A stretch of 64,000 nt of DNA from Halichondria panicea (Eukaryota; Porifera; Demospongiae; Suberitida; Halichondriidae): the NCBI RefSeq assembly GCF_963675165.1, contig NC_087377.1:6465122-6529121 (forward strand). The letters run 5' to 3'. The notes under the pieces were generated by a model, which searched no databases, was not told where the DNA came from, and saw only the letters and a list, made by a program, of their open reading frames with translations. Shown one piece after another: positions 56,101 to 64,000 of the stretch (position 1 is its first letter; each line of letters begins with the position of its first letter). The position numbers and the translations under genes were made by a program.

Positions 56101-59100
56101 CATATACTATCATATACTATGTTACCCTTCATTTTACAGTTTAAAAAAACATTCATATTGACCAAGGACTGGAACAAATGGGATCTCATCTAGACTTGCA
56201 AGCCGTTACAGTTGACGGCAAACAGTAGCCTCGATCCCAGGCTGCACTTCCTCTGAAGAGGCCTGTGAAGGAGGCTAGGAGAACAGTAGACTGGTCAAAC
56301 TCTGTGTAGAATCTTGTGTTGCACAATCATCATATCAGATAATATTCCAAGTGGGGCTGTGGTTTTTGTGTGTCAGTGTATCAGTGTCAGTCTACTGTAC
56401 GTGATACTGATAGTTTTCTAGTGCTAGACCTCATCTATGTCTCACATTCTCTCAGGGTGATCAGACAAGGTAACAACGTGCCCAGAGAGTCTGATATCAC
56501 CAACTATATTATAGCTGCCATGCACTGCATGTGTATAGATAAACGAAATTAACTGAATCAATTCTGTACTAAATAGCGCTTCAATTCGAGTACAAAAACT
56601 TGCAAGTTGAGCATACGATTAAAATTAAAATACGCTTATAATCGAGTAAGCGCTAACAATCCGTTTCTACGGTATATATACGTATACGGTTAAAAGTGGC
56701 TTGTGTGTATGCTCATGACGCTTTCTTGTTTCCATGCCTTTGGCCGCACAATTACTGGAAATGTGTTTTTTGCTTTTTTGTGTGTGCATGCAAGAGCAGA
56801 GTAGGAGAGAGTACTGTGAGATGGTACACACTTTTATGCAGCGTTTTTTAAAGGAGTGCATGTCATTCATCTATTTTTTCTGCAATTAATTGTAGTAGTA
56901 TAATAGCACTATACTTGTACCTATACATCTACCTATCTACCAAAAGAAATTGTGCCAGAGATACCGTACACAATAGTTTGTTTAATACAGAATTTTAATT
57001 GGAGAAAACATAAAATTAAGTGGGTGTGAAATAATTTTATAGTATGGTATCTGTTACCACAAGAGTAACTGTTTTTGTAGACAGGAGAAGGTTGTCCAAA
57101 ACATACAAAACATGCTGATGCATAATAGCTCACATGTATAATAGGAACTCAAGAAGCAAGGAAGTTGTGGAAGCTCAAAAACAGAAGAAGACAGGACACT
57201 TTTAATATCAATGCAATTTTTCAAAGGCTGATTTCTGCATGTGCAAGTTTTTGGGCTACATAGAATTATATCATATGTAGGAAAGGCTAAAGAAACTACA
57301 TGTTACTGTGCAGCCAGTTTCCAGATCTGGTCTTTCTCTGTTGAACCTTTCTCTGTTGAACATAAGACCTATGTGTGAAATTATGGGCTAAAAAGCTGCA
57401 ATCCTATGCAACGAAACCTACAATATCATATGTCAGGAATGCACTCATTTTACTAGATTTACCACGTTCCATTTGTGATGAATACATTTAAAAGACATAT
57501 AACACCTGCATAGCCTCTACACAGGCTCTCCTTTTTCTGTTCTTTATCACAATCGTTCAGTAAGATAAAATACTGTATTATTCGTTCAACAAGATAAAAT
57601 ACGGTATTAATTGGAGGAATAAAGAAAGAAATAGAGGTAGAGTTAGGAAAAAGGAGAGCCTGTATCGGGAAGTCGCGTGAGGGTAGAAGGGTGAGGGTAG
57701 AAGGGTGGTAGAAGGGTGAAAAAATGAGCGTGAGCATGCAGAGCTAGAGATGTTGGACTGCCCACGTAGAGATCTATGACTAATAAAACTTTGCCTGCAG
57801 CAAGCTGGACATAGACTTGGAACTGGAAGTTTGCAAGCTGGACATGGACTTGGAACTGGAAGTTTGCAAGCTGTTTATACAAGCTAGCTAGCTATACCTA
57901 GATCGTGTGTTTAGATTCTCATAATTACGTGTCTCTCTAAATGCTAGATCTAAACTAATAGCTTAGTCATTATTATTTAGCTGGCCACGCTGGTTCCCTG
58001 ACTTGCAGTAGCTTGGTACCTTAGCAGTGTCTCAGTACAGTCTGAATGCGTGGGAGAGTACTTTACGTCACGATTGTGGGCTACATATCGCCCACATTCA
58101 TAAAAATCCTTGTGGATTACGCGATTTCCTAAACCAGGCCTTACTTTTTCTTAACTGTACGCCCATTTCATTCTTTGCTGCCTCATTATTTTTTTGCTAC
58201 CTTCTACGTATAGATAAACATTGACAACAGCAAGAAAAAGTAAGGCCTGAATTGGAACGAGGCTAACCTGTGCACACAATCTACATACCTTACCACCCAC
58301 GCCCAAGTTTGCACCCAAATGAGCACAGTAGGCATCTAGAACATGAGCATTCCCTTTGTCATCTCTAAACACAGCAAAGTTTTGGCCCAGTGCGTTCACA
58401 GCAGTGCTTTGCCCGGCTTTCAGTTCAGTAGAGCGGAGGAGGCCAAACCAACCATTCGGAAAAGGTGGTGGAATATCTCCCATCTTCCTTCTTTTTTGTA
58501 CTTCATTAACAAAATCTCGTTTTGTGACGAACCCTTTCATTTTTCTACTAGGGAAGTCAAACCCAGCCTTTGTTTCGGGACAGTACAACTCCACAACTCC
58601 AAAAATGGCCTGGTACAAGTTCCTGTGGGGGAGGTAGAGTTCGCATACATTTTAAATTTTTTGTACATGTACGTACAGTAGGGCAAAAAATTTGTACAGC
58701 TGTGCTCATTTCAAATTTCATCTCTAGATCTACATGTACGTTTGTTCAAGATTATTAATTTTCTTGAACACCCAAAGATAAACTAAAGTGACCTTTTGTG
58801 GTGTGTTGTGACTCTGTTTGTGGTTTTATAATGATTACCCATACCCATCAACATTTTAATCTAGAGCTAGCTAGAGAGGCTCACCTGCCAATATACAAGA
58901 TGTACACAGTTGCAGCTGAATACAACAGCATTCTGAGCAACCATCCCACGCTCACGACGTCAGAGCTGAATGGTAGGGCTGAAGACACAGTATCTAAGAC
59001 TCTTTCTAAAGTTCCAGTCACGTTGCCATTGAGGCTGTCATTAATTTGCTGCTCGTAGTTACCACTGAAGATGAATTGGGACACAGCAATCAGACCAGCA

Positions 59101-59132
59101 ATGTGGATGAGCAGGCTAATAGAAGGGGTCAT
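53168..59132 (-). CDS. nvd: Neverland-type Rieske oxygenase (sterol 7-desaturase), copy A
   Basis: Six exons, 5' to 3': 59132-58885, 58622-58289, 55966-55697, 55526-55281, 54695-54522, 53329-53168, joining in frame to 477 residues. The N terminus has two hydrophobic segments ('SISLLIHIAGLIAVSQFIF', 'WLLRMLLYSAATVYILYIG'), suggesting ER anchoring. The Rieske [2Fe-2S] ligands are C181-x-H183 ('CAHLG') and C201-x2-H204 ('CPFHGW'). The catalytic domain has the iron-ligand pattern D291-x2-H294-x4-H299 ('DVAHLTYLH'). The C-terminal exon ends 'FIKDELDF'. The family converts cholesterol to 7-dehydrocholesterol; the actual sponge substrate is unknown. Intron 2 (about 2.3 kb) and intron 5 hold dispersed elements. 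It is complete and paired head to head with copy B. Confidence 0.94.
53694..54404 (+). mobile_element. Non-autonomous element, copy of 12120 family
   Basis: Same order as 12120-12718: palindromic start 'cctcggtgcgcatgcgccag', a short GT-rich stretch, 'gactgctacagctgctcaag', 'ggttctcgagttgtgcctag', and end 'ctccaccgaggcatcagc'. About 150 bases (around 53832-53985) are inserted relative to the 12120 copy. In Neverland A intron 5. Confidence 0.7.
57640..58262 (-). mobile_element. Composite repeat in Neverland A intron 2
   Basis: Carries the inverted pair 'aggccttactttttctt' and 'aagaaaaagtaaggcct', one 131-base unit with 'gatccacaaggatttt' (read on the minus strand), and a duplicated 'cttggaactggaagtttgca' segment. 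The same material is at 60869-61684 in copy B and partly at 14845-15180 and 15745-15820. Confidence 0.65.
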
Positions 59133-59818
59133 CTTTTCATAGGTCCTTTAATAGGTGCACGTAGATCTACCACCATGCAGCTATAATTAATTACAGAGCT
59201 GGCTAAGCCTAACTTTATGCTAAAGGCTTTATGGCTTGTTGATATCTAATTGTCTGTCGCTATGCATACCATGTATCATAGCACATGTCAGCATGTATTT
59301 AATATGCGCACTGAAGCCATAAAACTTTATCTGTTACATAATGAAAGCCATAAAACTTTTATCTGTGCTGCACAAGTGACTAATGACTACCGTATATAAT
59401 GAAAACACCGCAGGTGATGCTGATGCCGCCTCGGTGGAGATGCCAAAGCTACATAACGTACATAAAGCGTATGATAAAGCATAAACGATCGACGCCAAAA
59501 GTTCAAGTCTAGCTAGGCTGCCGCGTCAGCAGAGCCTTGCAGCTGTAGCAGTCTACACAGACACACACACGTACACACACACACACGTTGATTCATACAC
59601 AGACACACCATAGATACTATAAATTTATAGTATTCTATATACCTCGCTTGCGCATGCGCACCGAGGCATAATTATTAGGTGGGTGATTTGACCTTGATCA
59701 GATTAGAAGGTCACCATGACTTGTGTGAAAATGTAGAGACGATCATTACGACTTGTTGCTGCTGCAGTAGTAATCTTGAGCTATATGAGGTATATACGTG
59801 CGTACATACTAAGAAAGA
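59133..59818. promoter_or_regulatory. Shared upstream region of the two Neverland genes
   Basis: 686 bases between the two divergent start codons. It includes a deleted element remnant (59395-59672), so the unique promoter sequence is shorter. No TATA box was recognised at either side. Confidence 0.5.
59395..59672 (-). mobile_element. Deleted copy of 12120-family element
   Basis: Left edge 'gccgcctcggtggagatgcc' and right edge 'cctcgcttgcgcatgcgcac' are the reverse complement of the two ends of the 12120 family. The centre is reduced to a CA-rich stretch, so most of the body is missing. Confidence 0.7.
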
Positions 59819-62800
59819 ATGACCCCTTCTATTAGCTTGCTCATCCACATTGCTGGTCTGATTGCTGTGTCACAGTTAATCTTCAGTGGTAACTATGGGC
59901 ATGTTAATGGCAGTCTCAATGGCAATGTGACTGGAGCTCTAGAAAAAGTCTTAGATACTGTGTCTTCATGGGGCCTACCATTCAGCTCTAGCTCTGACGG
60001 CGTGAGCGTGGGATGGCTGCTCAACATGTTGTTGTATTCAGCTGCAACTCTGTACATCTTGTATATTGGCAGGTCAGATTTATGTAATACATAGCTCAGA
60101 TCTACGTTCCGTAGTTGATGTATTAAACTAGATCTATGTACCGTAGTTGATGTATTAAATTACAGCGCCATGTGCCAGTTTATGAAATTCGAAATTGTTG
60201 GCCATAAAAAATTATTATTTGTTTTATGTACATAGTCTCGCAAATATTTTTCTGGCGCTGTAATTACATCAACTACGGTAGTAGTAGGTACGTTTATACG
60301 TCTGGTACATGGTATGAGCTCAGCTGTAAAATAAAGGTTGCCCCAAAATAATGGTAATAATGATGATAAACCAGGGCTAGTACGTAGTTCTAGTACAATA
60401 ATTATAGCTGTTTGATTTGTATGAGTTATAAATGAGGTTGGTTTTGTGACACGCATAATTATTGCTACTAATTTTGTGCTAGGTTTAAATAGATTTATGC
60501 TAGATGTTCCTCCCCTACAGGAACTTGTACCAGGCCTTCTTTGGAGTTGTGGAGTTGTACTGTCCCGAAACAAAGGCCGGCTTTGACTTCCCTGGTAGAA
60601 AAATGGAGGTCACGAAACGAGATTTCGTTAATGAAGTACGAAGAAGAAAGAAAATGGGAGATATTCCACCACCTTTTCCGAATGGTTGGTTTGCCCTCCT
60701 CCGCTCTACTGAACTGAAAGCTGGGCAAAGTACTGCTGTGAATGCACTGGGACAAAACTTTGCTGTGTTTAGAGATGACAAAGGGAATGCTCATGTTCTA
60801 GATGCCTACTGTGCTCATTTGGGTGCAAACTTGGGCGTGGGTGGTAAGGTATGTAGATTGTGTGCACAAGTTAGCCTCGTTCCAATGTAGCTAGGCCTTA
60901 CTTTTTCTTGCTGTTGTCATTTCATCCATACGTAGAAGGTAGCAAAAAAATAATAGACAAAATGAGTAGCAAAGAAAGAAATGGGCGTACAGTAGTAAGG
61001 CCTGGTTTGGGATATCGCGTGATCCACAAGGATTTTTATGAACGTGGGCGATATGTAGCCCACAATCGTGACGTAAGATATTCTCCTACGCATTCAGAGT
61101 GTACTGAGAGACTGCCAAGATGCCAAGCTACTGCAAGTCAGGGAATCGCGTGATCCACAAGGATTTTTATGAACGTGGGCGATATGTAGCCCACAATCGT
61201 GACGTAAGGTATTCTCCTACGCATTCAGAGTGTACTGAGACACTGCCAAGATGCCAAGCTACTGCAAGTCAGGGAATCGCGTGATCCACAAGGATTTTTA
61301 TGAACGTGGGTGATATGTAGCCCACAATCGTGACGTAAGGTATTCTCCTACGCATTCAGAGTGTACTGAGACACTGCCAAGATGCCAAGCTACTGCAAGT
61401 CAGGGAACCGGCGTGGCCAGCTAAATAATAATGACTAAGCTATTAGTTTAGATCTAGCATTTAGAGAGACACGTAATTATGAGAATCTAAACACACGATC
61501 TAGGTATAGCTAGCTAGCTTGTATAAACAGCTTGCAAACTTCCAGTTCCAAGTCCATGTCCAGCTTGCTGCAGACAAAGTTAGTCATAGATTTCTACGTG
61601 GGCAGTCCAACATCTCTAGCTCTGCATGCCCATGCTCATTTTCATTCTACCCTCATGCGACTTCCCGATACAGGCTCTCCTTTTGCAAACTTGGGTGTGG
61701 GTGGTAAGGTATGTAGATTGTGTGCACAGTGTCTATAACCAGGAGCATTTGGTACAACAGGGAATTGTTATGAATAAATCAGTGCATGTACCTAAACCTA
61801 TAACGAGTGCATATAAAGGCATATTCATTACATGTATAGACATAGTATGCCTTTAGCCCCCTTCGATTTGTGCTGTCACATGTACTGTACATGTATACAT
61901 TTCTTATACATGTAGATCTGTGGATTACGTTCTTCTACCAAAATTACTTTCCCCTGTATAGATCTATGGCTCGTGCATTCAGTGTCCATTCCATGGCTGG
62001 CAGTTTGATGGTGAGACAGGCCAGTGCACCAAGATCCCGTATGCTAAGGGGAAGATCCCGGCCCAGGCCAAGGTAAAGGCTTGGCCCACCTTGGAGTGCA
62101 ATGGTGCCATCCTCGTGTGGCATGATGCCGAGGGAAGAGAGCCATTTTGGTCCCTGAAGGATCTAGAGGGGATAGCCAACGGTCGCTTTGTGTATCGACT
62201 CTCTTCTACTCATTTTATCAATGCTCATATAGAGGTAACTAAATATCAATGCATAGAGTTACATGTAATCGTATCAATTAGTGGAGAGCACGTGTACTTG
62301 TCTACCATAACTATACCTATACCAAAAGTTAAATAGCCTCTAACCCTTTTCAACCTGAGCATATCTTCAAAAGCATAATTATCTTCAAATGCATGCCAAA
62401 ACTGTATGTTATAGCACTACTATAGTAATACAAATTTTTTTATGGTACATGTATCTTCGTCTTTACAGGACATCCCAGAGAATGGTGCTGATGTAGCTCA
62501 CCTGACATACCTTCACGGAGCAGGTGTTTCCTCTGGCTCTGGAATGAACTATCGTGAGCTTCTCTCTGGGAGACTGCACACACACAGTTGGACAGCTCGC
62601 TGGGAATCTCTTCCCGAACCATCTACTTATATCGGTCGTATGACTCTTACCATGACCAACAGTATACTGGGAGTGAATTTCAAGTCATTGGACATTACGT
62701 CTATTGCTGACCAGGTATGCTTGAAATGTGAGGGTGCGAAATTGTGGGTAAAGCAATAATTGTATCGCGGTCTTCGCCTGATTTTCAAAGGGGCTATCCA

Positions 62801-64000
62801 CGAAAATAGAATTCAAGCATAGCTAATTGATATAGGTAGAGACTTAGTGATTAAGTTAACAATCTGAACTCCCTCTGAAGTACTTATATAATTATAACTA
62901 GAGCACTAAAGTGCAAACCCTCGGCTGGTGACATGATTATAAAGAAACCAGTAGAGTGATATAATGCAGTGCATGTAGTGATGTATGACTGAGCTGTCTA
63001 GCACAGCAACTCAGGAGCAATAAAACTAAACCAGACAGAGGCATGCTGTGAGAACAGAGTTAGTGGTACATGAGGCATGCACAGTGGACTAGGTCCAGGA
63101 TCACAGCAAAGATGCCTGGAGTCTCCTGGGATCCTGATCCTGGAGTCAGCTAACAAAACAAGTCACAATTCTAGCTTTCTATTGTAGTGACCCTTTTCCA
63201 CTGTTTTTGGTACGGGATCACTTCAGCTGTAAATACGGATGGTAACTAGAATAAAGGCCGCGTGTAATTAGCTAGCTAGCTGCTTCAAGCTTCTTAGTTT
63301 ATGCTCACTTTTATTCGACAACAAAGCTCTAACATCGAAATCTACTATTGTTAAAACTAATAACTTATTGTGTGAAGGCTATCCATGCTATAAACGCAGT
63401 GCTGTGGCAGCCAGGTGAGCAGATCCTGAAATTACAAACAGACAGACAAACCAAACGACTACTATACCCGTGGCCGCCCACGCGCACCTCGGGTAATGAT
63501 AGCAGACTGTAACACATGACATGTATAATAATGTTGTCAGTAACCAAACAGTCGCTGTTCTCCTTTAGATGGGACCTGGAGTGGTGTACCTGTCTCTTAA
63601 GTCCAAGTTTGGCACTGTGCTGCTCCTGCACACTCTGACTCCATTGGAGCCCTTCTTGCAGAAATATTCTCTGGTGGCCTACTCTGATTGGTGGATTCCC
63701 ACATTCCTCGTCAAGTGGATGGTGCAGGGCTATGATATTCAGGTGTGTGTAGCATTGCCTTAATTGTGCATATATACAATGTACCTGTACATGTAGCACC
63801 TATAGTTTTCTTTCAAATTATTTGCTTGTTGCTCTGAAAATGTACTGCTCATAAATATTACAATAGAGGCCTTATACAATCCCTGCGCTGTTAGTGTACC
63901 TTAAGGTGACATATTTTCACAGGTAGATTTGTTTGCGTTTTTACACATTTTGCGGTATAATTTTTTGCGAAATGTCGATCTGGATACATTAAACAAGAGG
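59819..64000 (+). CDS. nvd: Neverland-type Rieske oxygenase, copy B (cut by window end)
   Basis: Five exons are visible (59819-60072, 60521-60848, 61962-62234, 62469-62714, 63569-63742), all in frame and with the same phases as copy A; the sixth exon must lie beyond 64000. The Rieske ligands ('YCAHLG', 'CIQCPFHGW') and the catalytic 'DVAHLTYLH' are intact. Differences from copy A include two residues more in exon 1, two fewer in exon 2 ('GRKMEVTK' against 'SRKMKGFVTK') and one more in exon 3 ('IANGRF' against 'IGSRF'). Nothing visible disables it, so it looks like a functional duplicate. Intron 2 carries a triplicated repeat and a duplicated exon 2 end. Confidence 0.92.
60869..61684 (+). mobile_element. 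Composite repeat in Neverland B intron 2
   Basis: Counterpart of 57640-58262 with the same order of segments, but its 131-base unit is present three times (61010-61402). It is flanked by 44-base direct repeats of the exon 2 end (60825-60868 and 61685-61728). Confidence 0.65.
61010..61402 (+). repeat. 131 bp tandem repeat, 3 copies
   Basis: 'gatccacaaggatttttatg' recurs at 61021, 61152 and 61283, an exact 131-base period. The copies are nearly identical. Copy A's intron and 14985-15150 each have only one unit. Confidence 0.93.
61685..61728 (+). pseudogene. Duplicated end of Neverland exon 2 with donor site
   Basis: 44 bases repeating 60825-60868 with one substitution. They include the last ~24 coding bases of exon 2 ('NLGVGGK' codons), its GTATGT donor and the start of intron 2. 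The fragment has no acceptor directly in front and is probably not an exon. Confidence 0.75.

Noticed and set aside
61519-61856. Overlapping ORFs in Neverland B intron 2
   Set aside because: They read through the composite repeat and the duplicated exon 2 end; copy A has equivalent repeat ORFs in its intron.

Overview
The window reads as nuclear DNA of an early-branching animal, most likely a demosponge of the Amphimedon type (inference from gene content and architecture, not from any search). The genes are intron-rich and closely spaced, introns follow GT-AG, the DNA is AT-rich, and introns and spacers are full of short inverted-repeat elements and microsatellites. No transposase or reverse transcriptase ORF was recognised. 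I rebuilt each gene exon by exon; every join keeps the reading frame.

Left third (1-25300): a RIG-I-like helicase with an N-terminal Death-type domain (minus) lies head to head, about 200 bases away, with an LRMDA-type leucine-rich-repeat gene (plus). Then come histone H2A.Z (minus), the Qb-SNARE VTI1A (plus) and a Tcf/Lef transcription factor with a beta-catenin-binding N terminus, HMG box and C-clamp (plus). Six Tcf/Lef-type motifs lie in about 280 bases just upstream of the Tcf/Lef start codon.

Middle (25972-43989): the 19-exon axonemal dynein intermediate chain DNAI1 (minus) shares a 347-base divergent promoter, with an RFX-type X-box, with 3-mercaptopyruvate sulfurtransferase (plus). 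Glutamine synthetase (plus) follows, with a TATA box below a tandem array.

Right third (44433-64000): an ankyrin-Roc-COR-Death protein (minus), a secreted dermatopontin-like protein (minus), and two head-to-head Neverland-type Rieske oxygenases (sterol 7-desaturase family). The right-hand Neverland copy runs off the window before its last exon.

The genes are mostly unrelated housekeeping, ciliary, signalling and immune genes, arranged as divergent or convergent neighbours. Functional links suggested by the sequence are possible autoregulation of Tcf/Lef, RFX control of the dynein gene, and two Death-domain proteins (RLR and Roco) that may belong to innate immune or cell-death signalling.
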